In this document: in pieces, positions 9,831 through 16,211 of the stretch
Layout: every line of letters begins with the position of its first letter
Position numbering within the stretch: the first letter of the stretch is position 1
DNA from: Branchiostoma floridae
Taxonomy: Eukaryota > Chordata > Leptocardii > Amphioxiformes > Branchiostomatidae
Direction of reading: 5' to 3'
Assembly: GCF_000003815.2 (NCBI RefSeq)
Contig: NC_049992.1
Location: 4,454,901-4,518,900 of the forward strand
Length of the DNA: 64,000 nucleotides
Program-made: the position numbers and the translations under genes
The notes under the pieces: model-generated
What the model was told of the DNA's origin: nothing
Seen by the model: the letters and a program-made list of their open reading frames with translations, nothing else
Database searches by the model: none

Positions 9831-11681
9831 TATCCTTAATTTTGACTGAAAGGCCCAAGGCAGCTCTTTCCAGAGGTACAGCGGGTCATGGGAGCACAAG
9901 TAATAAATAAACATATCATATCAATTCTAATATCATTTAACGTGTTCATTCTGTAACCATAACGTAACCATTTCCAAGGATTGGTTCTCATTCAATATGT
10001 TGAAGGGAAAAGAATAAAAAAATCCGGGAACCAACACATTCAATTGGCGTGGCCCTAAAATGGACAACTTAAGTGACAAATAAAGCAATCACCAAAATCC
10101 ATTCTATCTGATTCAACTATAATAGTCATAATTGACCAATGCTTCTATCATAATAATAGGTTAAGAGTTTGTATTTCAATTGTAGTCTAGGTTGATTCAA
10201 TTATGTGGATGATATCTTCTTGAAACCCCTAAACCAATGCGACAAGCGAAAAACAAATGTTTGGCAGGAAAAAAAGTCGCCTTCACTATGAAATATAACT
10301 GGTCATGATCCAATGAATATACATTTCCTCTTAGCCCTCTCTTGGCTCTCACGTCATCTTGCTTGCTTGCTGAATTTCCAGGGAAATAAAAAAAGGTGTG
10401 GCCTTACATACCTTTCTAATATCTGCCATGGTTTATGTACCAACGTTACATGTTCTTGTGTGAGTGCTTGGGTTTGAGTAACAATTCAACTTACCTCTAG
10501 CTCTGTGAGCAAAGCTTACATCCTCCGGCTTTTTGTATTCGTAGGGACCCTCGGTATCTTCCGACTCCTGTCCCATATAGGCCAACACATGGTCTCCCAC
10601 GTTTAGATAGGTAGGTTCTGCCGGGGCTGCCTCCTGGTTGGATTGGTTGCTAGAGGAAGAACCCTGGTTGGTACGGTTGCCGGAAGGCGAATCATACGGG
10701 CCTTCAGCTGTTTCTGTTTTCAAGAATGTCTGGTCATAGGCGTATTGTCTGCGAGTGGCAGCCTTGCCCTTGTCTTTCTTGTCTTTTTTAGTCTCATTTG
10801 TAGCTACGGAGGGCACTTTTTCTTTTACGTGGTGTTCAGTTTTCCTGCCCCGTACTGGAGCTGGAATGTATTCATTGGGCTTTGTGCGCTGCCGTCCCGA
10901 GTTTAGGTTGGAGAAATTTCGGTCTTCTTCTTTCGCGTTCTCTTCATCTGAGCTCAACTTCGCGCCGTCATCTGTTTCATTGAGCTCTTTTCCTGCCAAT
11001 ACTGCTGTCACGTGTGAGGCTGGTGTGTTACGCCGAAGGGCGGCTAAACCGGCTTTACAGATACAAATGGATAAAAAAAGTAGAATTATGAGGGATTGTT
11101 GGAGTTCAACAGAGCAAAGTAAATCTTCTATCACCGAAACTGCTTCATTTTTAAGAATATAACTAGAAAAAGTTTACACATTTCTGACAAACATTTTAGA
11201 AATTCAGTAAATCAGGATTTTCACAAGTTTTACAGAGGTCTTTTTAAAAACCTAAAAAAAACCATGGCCCCGAACACTGGCCAACAAAGGTCTAAAGTAC
11301 TAGCCTATACACCTCTCACTGAGTGATAGTTCTAGTTGTCATGCAGTATAGTAGGTACATCCTAACTAGATAGCTTCAAACAACATTTCCAGCCAGATTA
11401 GGTGTGACAAGTTAGGTGTGACAAGTCATTCAATGTAATGTGACCAGCTGCTGCCACCCAGACTAGTATAATACTAAAATAGTACTTAGTTACCTACCAT
11501 GGGCATGTACATGCTTGCTTGATTTAAAATGATTTGCCCATCGCCAAGAAAATAGCACTACTAGTATGTTGTATTTTTGCCAAATGCCTAAAGTATATAC
11601 TGTGATTGGAGATAGCAAGTGAAAGAAAAATGTTTGGCAGGAATAAAATAAAGGCAAAAAAATACCTTTGGTTTTATCCAT
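1..11681 (-). CDS. Gene A: type II membrane receptor with EGF array (3' end outside window)
   Basis: Exons on the minus strand are start exon 11681-11666, cytoplasmic 11052-10495, membrane 4916-4774, stem 4023-3786, then nine EGF exons down to 226. Splice phases agree across the first four junctions: the start exon ends in phase 1, the 558-bp cytoplasmic exon keeps phase 1, the 143-bp membrane exon brings it to phase 0, and the 238-bp stem returns it to phase 1 for the EGF exons. No signal peptide is seen; the single hydrophobic segment follows a long charged region, so a type II orientation with EGFs outside the cell is inferred. By analogy with genes B and C a C-type lectin domain should follow left of position 1, but it is not visible here. 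A retrotransposon occupies 5159-9463 in the second intron. Exact ligand and function are unknown; a cell-surface recognition receptor is the reasonable guess. Confidence 0.75.
41..105 (-). pseudogene. Vestigial EGF exon of gene A
   Basis: A fragment spelling the GWTGQNC end of an EGF exon survives (the ttctgtccagtccatcc core on the plus strand). It is followed by degenerate sequence and a shared aacagcaaaact tract. The same remnant sits at 18726-18782 and 43565-43630. Confidence 0.6.
226..336 (-). CDS. Gene A EGF exon 9
   Basis: 111 bp, phase 1-1, donor gtgag. It reads [15 protein letters not shown] and ends GHNCQQ. Exon and following intron are nearly the same as the exon 8 unit, so this pair is a recent tandem duplication. 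Confidence 0.85.
581..691 (-). CDS. Gene A EGF exon 8
   Basis: 111 bp, phase 1-1, donor gtgag. It reads [15 protein letters not shown] and ends GKNCQQ. Confidence 0.85.
933..1043 (-). CDS. Gene A EGF exon 7
   Basis: 111 bp, phase 1-1, donor gtgag. It reads [15 protein letters not shown] and [10 protein letters not shown]. Confidence 0.85.
1184..1294 (-). CDS. Gene A EGF exon 6
   Basis: 111 bp, phase 1-1, donor gtgag. It reads [15 protein letters not shown]. The exon is open in frame but is flanked by stops, so only splice sites and the EGF pattern reveal it. Confidence 0.8.
1502..1612 (-). CDS. Gene A EGF exon 5
   Basis: 111 bp, phase 1-1, donor gtgat. It reads [15 protein letters not shown] and has an unusual [10 protein letters not shown] loop, which loses the Gly of the CSPGWTG motif found in most neighbours. 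Confidence 0.85.
1746..1856 (-). CDS. Gene A EGF exon 4
   Basis: 111 bp, phase 1-1, donor gtgag. It reads [15 protein letters not shown]; six cysteines. Confidence 0.85.
1857..2180. other. Intron of gene A between EGF exons 3 and 4
   Basis: This AT-rich intron resembles the gene C intron at 45848-46184. No exon was found in it. Confidence 0.6.
2181..2291 (-). CDS. Gene A EGF exon 3 with GC donor
   Basis: 111 bp, phase 1-1. It reads [15 protein letters not shown] and has an Ala in CACSPGWTG. The donor is AAG/GCGAGT, a GC-AG intron rather than GT-AG; the rest of the site fits the GC consensus. Confidence 0.85.
2481..2591 (-). CDS. Gene A EGF exon 2
   Basis: 111 bp, phase 1-1, donor gtgag. 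It reads [15 protein letters not shown] and ends QNCRK; all six cysteines are present. Confidence 0.85.
2592..3284. other. Intron of gene A between EGF exons 1 and 2
   Basis: This is AT-rich intron. It corresponds to introns in B and C that carry a MITE; here the site (about 3265-3280, ggtaggg-taat) is empty. Confidence 0.6.
3285..3395 (-). CDS. Gene A EGF exon 1 (membrane-proximal, divergent)
   Basis: The 111-bp phase 1-1 exon reads [18 protein letters not shown] and then the usual TGYKCTC and CSPGWTG signature, ending QHCRQ. It lacks the DxDE start of the other EGFs, and the same divergent EGF is first in genes B and C. Confidence 0.85.
3786..4023 (-). CDS. Gene A extracellular stem exon
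   Basis: The exon is 238 bp, phase 0 to 1, acceptor tttgcag and donor gtaggt. It encodes [15 protein letters not shown], a Trp-containing middle ([20 protein letters not shown]) and a Thr-rich end ([10 protein letters not shown]). NLS and NGS are possible N-glycosylation sites. A second acceptor 15 nt inside (TTTGCAG before GATGTC) is also in frame. I do not recognise a named domain; its place between helix and EGFs marks it as a stalk. Confidence 0.7.
4774..4916 (-). CDS. Gene A membrane-spanning exon
   Basis: The 143-bp exon has donor gtaagc and acceptor tataag. It reads [14 protein letters not shown], then a hydrophobic helix ([20 protein letters not shown] and ILATYFL), then SVPGSK. The first codon is completed by the last G of the cytoplasmic exon. 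The basic, Trp-rich stretch before the helix fits a cytosolic juxtamembrane region. The paralogous exon of gene B has the same length and frame. Confidence 0.85.
5159..5248 (-). repeat. Split direct repeat B2 (3' end of the element)
   Basis: This is the terminal copy of B1. The unique stretch 5249-5370 contains a short direct repeat of acagagttcttgtt. Confidence 0.9.
5371..5524 (-). repeat. Split direct repeat A2
   Basis: This 154-bp block copies A1 at 9310-9463. With B1 it forms the internal junction of the element. Confidence 0.9.
5525..5614 (-). repeat. Split direct repeat B1
   Basis: This 90-bp block is identical or nearly so to 5159-5248 and abuts A2 with no spacer. Confidence 0.9.
5727..6716 (-). 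CDS. Tyrosine recombinase of the DIRS/Ngaro element
   Basis: The ORF has 329 residues. The N-terminal core-binding region includes [20 protein letters not shown]. The catalytic region has the first Arg in [12 protein letters not shown], the HxxR motif in [15 protein letters not shown], and the nucleophile Tyr in the NAYQRYTT segment after LQGDWKS. These are the tetrad landmarks of tyrosine recombinases, which integrate a circular DNA intermediate. The ORF is unbroken and its ATG overlaps the RNase H end by 22 bp, a typical compact retroelement arrangement. Confidence 0.9.
   Translation of the reverse strand: MDSEASLDADIRFYRSRTYAESTKATYKSQRRAYLRFCLYHQYVPVPATTKTLCRYAVFLARTLKYSSIVNYLNIVRVLHQEAGFGNPLYNNWLLQTTLRGIRRIHGDCVTQKLPITPDILRAIHTRPDLTQPKHVVFWATCLVGFFSFFRKSNLLPKTANSFDPVKQLCRKDFRFFAWGAVITVRWSKTIQFRERTLQIPIPRVNGSPLCPVAALEKAFSLTHAADPDGPAFVLPQETGPRNVPLAHQTFVTLLRHFLELCGYNKTQYSGHSLRRGGATWASDCGIPATLIQLQGDWKSNAYQRYTTVTLKGRLWTVRTMANALTLIA
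6695..7145 (-). pseudogene. RNase H part of the DIRS/Ngaro element, frameshifted from RT
   Basis: After the frameshift the protein continues [19 protein letters not shown] (the Glu site), [15 protein letters not shown] (Asp site) and [16 protein letters not shown] (final Asp), a recognisable RNase H series. A longer ORF exists upstream in this frame to 7234, but that part overlaps the RT frame and is not RNase H-like. The 3' end overlaps the recombinase start by 22 bp. Confidence 0.75.
7116..8306 (-). CDS. Reverse transcriptase (with start of RNase H) of the DIRS/Ngaro element
   Basis: The 396-residue ORF contains RT landmarks in order: [50 protein letters not shown], and the catalytic [11 protein letters not shown] (YLDD box), then LTFLGVEI. 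The end carries the first RNase H acidic site ([14 protein letters not shown]). The frame then runs into a TGA at about 7116, while the rest of RNase H continues in another frame, so the copy has a one-base-type frameshift near 7118-7150. The enzyme would copy element RNA into DNA. Confidence 0.85.
   Translation of the reverse strand: MDSPLNLATWETELRNDKDQDFLLDGLSNGFKILPATSDITQVECDNYKSATDPAHRGKVEAQLKEEMRKGNYELSRTKPAIISALGALPKKGSDDIRLIHDCSRPEGFALNDYAEAERFSYQTLDDAVKMLQQGSYMAKIDLKSAYRSVPIHPSNHSATGLKWRFNGDSEYSYLFDKRLPFGARLSPSIFDKLSQAVKRMMQRRGFHTIVVYLDDFLIIGSTYDECLLAFQTLIDLLVRLGFEINWRKVTYPTQILTFLGVEINAVERTLSLPADKLDDLRTLLRETCGRKSVSKRELLSLLGKLNWAARVVRGGRTFMRRLIDLSKTLRRPNHRAKLSHAARADIEWWETFMKSFNGVSYFLDSEPISAGQLNTDACADGGAGFFNGDRRPLPA
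8313..9290 (-). CDS. Gag-like ORF of the DIRS/Ngaro element
   Basis: The 325-residue ORF lies just inside repeat A1. The N-terminal half is acidic and helical-looking ([15 protein letters not shown]). The C-terminus has Cys/His spacing [20 protein letters not shown] followed by [15 protein letters not shown], which resembles CCCH-type zinc fingers found at the end of gag-like proteins of this group. It ends 6 bp before the RT ORF starts. A nucleic-acid-binding particle protein is inferred from position and zinc motif, not from a family match I can verify. Confidence 0.7.
   Translation of the reverse strand: MAEFDFAEWSQAAKLTPATVKALAKAELAEKEALLCVTTDMLQILDLSVGQYALLCRATTKLQAAAGAAKPAKTKATVTLDDLKADKELSDLLSQVEGIDGLLTDGAAAAQQTGDDQASFYLHNSAPKQGEKPLLIPEFVDSFTQPENDHEIARDGQTSIILRTSRSRPKLESIKIPAWSAANAKIMAALIRAGKISNKQDIEDYLAYTVKVSELFEVYDVPSVMLYDNQYRILQNRNGFRWGRDSEHLHSRFLRIRMVPTSRPQQRKTTTSRAKTSDGQEICLNFQNPGGCRRPAGTCQYAHVCITPGCGEPHPQCEHARKTTK
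9310..9463 (-). repeat. Split direct repeat A1 (5' end of the element)
   Basis: This 154-bp block matches 5371-5524 almost base for base, from the gtttcgcgtccgcacgcg side to the ttattataacc end. Its outer end marks the element boundary. Confidence 0.9.
9464..10494. other. Intron of gene A to the right of the DIRS/Ngaro element
   Basis: This is AT-rich intron sequence. It holds a tetranucleotide (AATC)n microsatellite at about 9780-9830. No coding signal was found on either strand. Confidence 0.6.
9780..9830. repeat. (AATC)n microsatellite
   Basis: At least eleven consecutive aatc units are visible. Confidence 0.95.
10495..11052 (-). CDS. Gene A cytoplasmic exon, tyrosine- and charge-rich
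   Basis: The exon is 558 bp, phase 1 to 1, with acceptor ctgtaaag and donor gtaag. It encodes about 186 residues rich in Lys, Glu, Ser and Asn, including a Lys-rich stretch (KKDKKDKGK). Tyrosines lie in short motifs: [37 protein letters not shown] and GPYEYKK. YLNV fits the pYxN consensus bound by Grb2-type SH2 domains, and the others could be kinase or SH2 sites. The exon ends FAHRARG and continues in frame into the membrane exon. A cytoplasmic location is inferred because it precedes the only hydrophobic helix. The reading frame also continues upstream of the acceptor into intron sequence, so that extra N-terminal stretch is not counted as coding. Confidence 0.7.
11666..11681 (-). CDS. Gene A start exon (MDKTK)
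   Basis: A 16-nt coding piece reads MDKTK and ends ACCAAAG before a gtattt donor. It joins the acceptor at 11053 in frame (G + CC gives Ala). The ATG at 11681 is the first in-frame ATG; the codon 24 nt upstream in the same frame is TTG, and a nearby ATG is out of frame. Short coding start exons cannot be proved without transcripts, so this is a consistent but unverified start. Confidence 0.5.
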
Positions 11682-12790
11682 GTCAGTAGTCAAACATCCA
11701 GTCAAGTCAGGGAGGGAATATCGCCAAAATGAACGCTAGAGATCCGGCAGGTGAACAATATTTAAACGCAATTCAATCTCTACAACCGGATATAATCGGA
11801 CATTTATTTTTGGACATTTTGTGTGACATCCAACATTCCTCTTCAGCGTTACTGTAATGAACTGGCAGAACATGTGAAAACAAGTGAATAAGATGTGTAA
11901 CCAGACTGCGTCATAAACAAAACTGTTCGATTTAAAAACACGTGATGAGATGAAACATCTACCCACGCAGTTTCGTATTGTTCAAACTATAACCAGACCA
12001 ATATACCAAGAAAATATCAAGAGAAATGGCTCCATATAAGGGTATACAAAGAGCTTCACTCAAAACATAACCATACTGATGACACGTGATAACATGCAAA
12101 TTCTTGCCAGACCAATCTTCAATAGAGGTGATTACGTAGCAGTACGACAAACAGGATCATGCAAATCAAATTCTGGGAGAAAGGCTGGCACAACGCTCTT
12201 TTCTGCACATGCGTGAGAGATAGGACCTTGGTCTATAGGCCGTAGGGGAAGTGGGAACAGTTACACACTGTGTCTAGGGCACAGTATTGGGAGGAAATCC
12301 TCTCAACAATTTCAGGGAGTTTTTAAACAAGGGAACAGGGGCACTGCACCCGTATGCCCTGACCACGTGTACACTTACTCGTGAGATCGAGACTAGACCA
12401 TTCTCCGTGACCAAGATGTGCTGACAGACATCGAGAATTTGGAGGTACGTACACACAATTCTAGTAACTAAGACTCAGTCGGATCCATGCCCTCTTCCCA
12501 GGCTCATTTATTCATTTTGACCTCTTGATGTATTTTTACTAAAATGAATACAACCAAGAACCTACCAATAACAGGAGTAACTAACATTGATAAAATTTTT
12601 GGTTATTTTTTTTTGCCTTTTTTGGGAACGATAGATGTTCTTTCCAGAAACCCTTTTTGATCATTTTTGTAGTTCCTTTTGTAGCATTTGACCCTTACCT
12701 GTATATTTCACTTAGAACACAAAGAAGTATGTCCCAAAAAGTCTTTGAATACTTTTCTTTCCACTCAGTTTGATTAAAGACGTCACACAC
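11682..12790. other. Upstream flank of gene A
   Basis: No convincing exon is seen. About 11745-11880 carries a diverged copy of the element that has hammerhead-like motifs near 15.1 and 34.9 kb. A promoter for gene A would be expected here but no clear core element can be named. Confidence 0.5.
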
Positions 12791-12791
12791 T

Positions 12792-12852
<61 letters not shown>

Positions 12853-13015
12853 ATTATCATGGTCCCTAGCACACACACATATATATATATGACCTTCATC
12901 TGATGAAGGTCGGAGTGTTCGGCCTAAAATTTATGGTGAGTTTCTTCCTTTGTGTTGGAACAAAGTTTAAACTTTTCACTATGGAATTTACCAACACAGA
13001 TGAGCTTTCATTCGG

Positions 13016-13046
<31 letters not shown>

Positions 13047-13155
13047 GTATATACACACACACACTATCACGGTCACAAGTGCATGTACACAAACACACAC
13101 GCACGCGCGCGCGCACACACACACACACACACACATACATACACATACACACAAA
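12791..13155. repeat. (AC)n and (TA)n microsatellites flanking a Penelope-like end
   Basis: Long CA runs lie at 12791-12850 and about 13052-13154, and a TA run at about 13016-13046. The CA tract marks the left edge of sequence shared with the gene C flank near 33.0 kb. Confidence 0.9.
12890..13018 (+). repeat. Solo Penelope-like terminal fragment with hammerhead-like core
   Basis: The block resembles 26951-27075, including the shared tail caacacagatgag. It contains CTGATGA at 12900-12906, followed by a perfect 5-bp stem AGGTC (12907-12911) and GGCCT (12921-12925). The GAAA box is changed to an A-rich run, so a weakened ribozyme is likely. Confidence 0.5.
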
Positions 13156-15104
13156 GCTGCTAGAAATATAACCTAAGCTTCTCTGCTCCTTTTTTATTCA
13201 TTTTCCATAAACAAAACAAAAAAACTTTGATAGATAAAAAGATAAAGCCTCCCTATGCAGTATTGTTTCATAGCCACACAAAGTGAATAAATACTTGCCG
13301 TAATAAAATCATAAAAAAGTAGTAACCAAAGTTGTAACACGAGTCTTACTGTAGTACATAAAATAACCTTCTTGGCAAAGGTAGTAAGAAAACAAACCAC
13401 CAACTATTGTTTAATTCATGTTGTCTTTAATAAAGTAATGCCTCAGATGTGAAATACAATTGAAAAACTAAGATGAATTTCTTTGTCACAGACTTTTAGT
13501 TGTATCAGTCAATTGATATCAGATGCATCCACATGTTCACTATTTTTCAATAGTTTTTGTTTTTTATTTGTAGCTTTGTCTAATCCACTGTCTTTGCCCA
13601 ATTCACCACACTTAAATATGACAATATGATAGATACTTATTCACCTTCTTTATTTGTTTAAAATCTCAAAATAAGTTAAAGATACATTGCAATTTTCCAG
13701 GTTAAATAGACATTATGATATATAATTATTCACTTGCTTTATTTGTTAAAAAAACTTATTTGCAATTTTCCAGGCTTGGTACATAGGTTTGGTATTTTAA
13801 GTTTGTTTTCCATTTTTCTTAGTTACACTTCCATCCAAAATGCTAGCAGCTGATGATGTCCAAACCTTGTACAGTAGGTTATATAACAGTGGGTCAGTTA
13901 ACTCTTACAGTTGTGTGGCTTATTTTAGTTTTTATTGTAACATATCTGCCTCTCACATGGGATGTTTTGTAAAAAAAAAATTGGTGGAGCCCTTATATGT
14001 TGTCAAATTTACATGTATACCCTTCATGAAACTTTGCTCTCAAGTTACAAACAAAATGTATAGTACATGCCCAACGTTAGAAAACATCTTTCTGAGAATA
14101 ATATCAGAGTAGCCTTAAGCTTGTAGTTATTAGGTAGTCAACAATCACTGTGAAGATTAGGAATAAACTTTGCAATCTAATTTGTACACTCCTACCACCC
14201 TCACCTATGTTAAACACCATTCAGATCAAGTGGTTAAACACAATTCATTTACAGTGACTCTTCTGAATTTGAATTGGCCTAAGGATAAGAATTTCAACGT
14301 ATTTTTGCAAACATTTTGCAAACCTCTAAAACTGTTTTTATTTATTTATTATCCTCCAGCATCAAACAAACTGGTTTTCCAGAGAATCCCCAGTCTGCAA
14401 AAGTAATAAACTTTAAATGACGCACAATGAAACAACATTAAATCAGATGAAATACATTAAATTTTGTATGTACAGAATAAAATGTCCTCCCCACACCATA
14501 CATAGTGCATATGATAGTGCATCAAATCAAAGCCCTTTGGCCACACCACTTCATGCAATCACCAAAGCACTGGGCTAGTCCAATGGTAGTAATGTATGTG
14601 CTCAACTACCTTGATGATAATACTCTTTCCTATTAACTCTGAGTACTAAGCAAAGAGAGCAGTACATCTATGTACCATAATACCACAATGGAGTCAAACT
14701 TGCAAGCTAATATCAAGTATGGTAGAGACTATACTCACATGGCCATTGTATTGGTAAAGTATAACATTAAATCACTGTCTAAATTAAGTCAGGAAACTAT
14801 TTTTTATAAATGTATGTTGCTATATTGCTGCGGTTAACTATTTAGTTATGAAGTTGATATTTTGAAAATATCTTTTGAGACTTTGAGACTTTATTTGAAA
14901 ATCCTATAACGTTATATTCAATTTGTTTGAATAAAACTATTAAGCATCACTTTAAATTTCGATTCAAACCATTGTGAGTAACTGGCTTTCTTCATAATGA
15001 TGGCTTGCTATTGTACTCATAACAGCACAAACACAAGTTAAACTTCATGTATGAAAGTTAACAATATTCAAATACAATGTAATCTCTACAACTGGACAAA
15101 ATGG

Positions 15105-15152
15105 AAATTTACTTCCGGATGTTTTGAGTGGCATCCATCACTCTTCTTCAGC
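15105..15152 (-). ncRNA. Hammerhead-ribozyme-like motif (copy near gene B)
   Basis: On the minus strand GCTGAAGA is followed by a perfect 5-bp stem (GAGTG with CACTC) and then AAAACATCCGG. This fits the CUGANGA, stem II, GAAA layout with one changed base in the last box. Activity is uncertain. Confidence 0.35.
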
Positions 15153-15221
15153 ATCATTAGGATGAACTGGCAGAAACAAGTCAATACAAGTAATATATGT
15201 TAGATATAAGTTAGACTGCCT

Positions 15222-15390
15222 TCAGATATTTGGAACAATCTCCAGATTTCCTAGAAAAGTATCCATATTGTTTCACACATTCTCCAGATTTTTTTAAACA
15301 ATCTGAAGATTATTTCGAGATTGTTTGCAAAAAAATCTCCAGATTGTTTTCAAACGATATCCAGATTTTTAAATATGATTCTACCATTAT
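15222..15390. repeat. Short imperfect repeats around CAGATTGTTT
   Basis: At least five copies of a roughly 30-bp unit containing ctccagattgttt or variants are visible. The same cluster is in the gene C flank at about 35035-35165. Confidence 0.6.
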
Positions 15391-16112
15391 TAATGTTGCA
15401 GTTTCAGTTGAGAGGGTTTTGTATTTGGAAAAAATGGTAAAAAGGAAGCTATTTTGTCATATTTCAGTTAGCTTCATCAACTCACTCTTTACTCATACAG
15501 TCCTTGAACAGAGCCATCTGTCATATGTTTAAGATATATTTGTAGTGACTTAGTGAATACAGTCCTGCAAATTTCAACATTTTTATCTCAGTGACCTTTG
15601 TTCCTTTGATCTTTTCTTGCAAAGAAACAAACTTGAAATATCAGAGAAGCACGGAAATATTTTGTGATTTGAATCCAAGGTTGTAGATGCATGACCTAAC
15701 TGTTCTTGTGTCCACCTTATTGTGTCAACAAAGTTCTCAAGTATTTATTCAAGCAAGGACGTCCTTGATTCAAGTTGTTGCTCTCAACCCTCTGATCTCA
15801 TCTTGACCATTTTCTAATTTGTTTCTACTATATAATGTCCAACAACCAGGAAAATGGCCTTACGTCTTTTTTTTTTCAAAAGTTACCTCTTCACACTGTC
15901 AATCATTAATGATGAGTGTATGACAGAGACAGAACATTCTCCATCTATACCATTGAGTGCTAGCTTTTCAGTACGTACAGGAAAAGAGTCATGTACCATC
16001 TTTTATTCTGTTTCCTGAAAATATGAGCAACAGTCTTTACTGGATCCAACTCAGGTCCTGATATTCCTTTTTTTAAATATATTGCAAAATTAATTGATTG
16101 ATACTTACTGTA

Positions 16113-16211
16113 TTATTTTGGCTTCTTGCAAACATAGGAAAGATCGTGTTTGCACCAAAAGTCGTCCCACTGCCCTTTTTCACCACTTCCTACCAAAAAC
16201 GAGCTTTCTGC
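16113..16211 (-). CDS. Gene B C-type lectin exon 3 with stop
   Basis: 99 bp after acceptor caatag. It reads AESSFLVGSGEKGQWDDFWC and ends [17 protein letters not shown] stands where calcium-binding CTLDs have WND. The last two cysteines close the fold. Confidence 0.85.
   Translation of the reverse strand, partial: AESSFLVGSGEKGQWDDFWCKHDLSYVCKKPK

Larger units (their letters stand above)
13156..16112. other. 3' flank of gene B, duplicated downstream of gene C
   Basis: AT-rich non-coding sequence matches about 33.1-36.04 kb throughout, in the same order. Short open frames here are not conserved between the copies, so they are not genes. The block holds a hammerhead-like motif (about 15105-15152) and short CAGATTGTTT-type repeats (about 15222-15390). 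Confidence 0.7.

Noticed and set aside
11053-11134. Hydrophobic N-terminal extension ([13 protein letters not shown]) upstream of the gene A cytoplasmic exon, resembling a signal anchor
   Set aside because: It coincides with the pyrimidine tract of the acceptor at 11053, and the start exon at 11681 joins in phase, so it is most likely intron.
12903-13176. Plus-strand frames rich in Tyr-Ile and Thr-His
   Set aside because: They translate TA and CA microsatellites.
13840-14112. Plus-strand 90-codon frame in the gene B flank
   Set aside because: The matching gene C flank does not keep the frame, so it is not under coding constraint.
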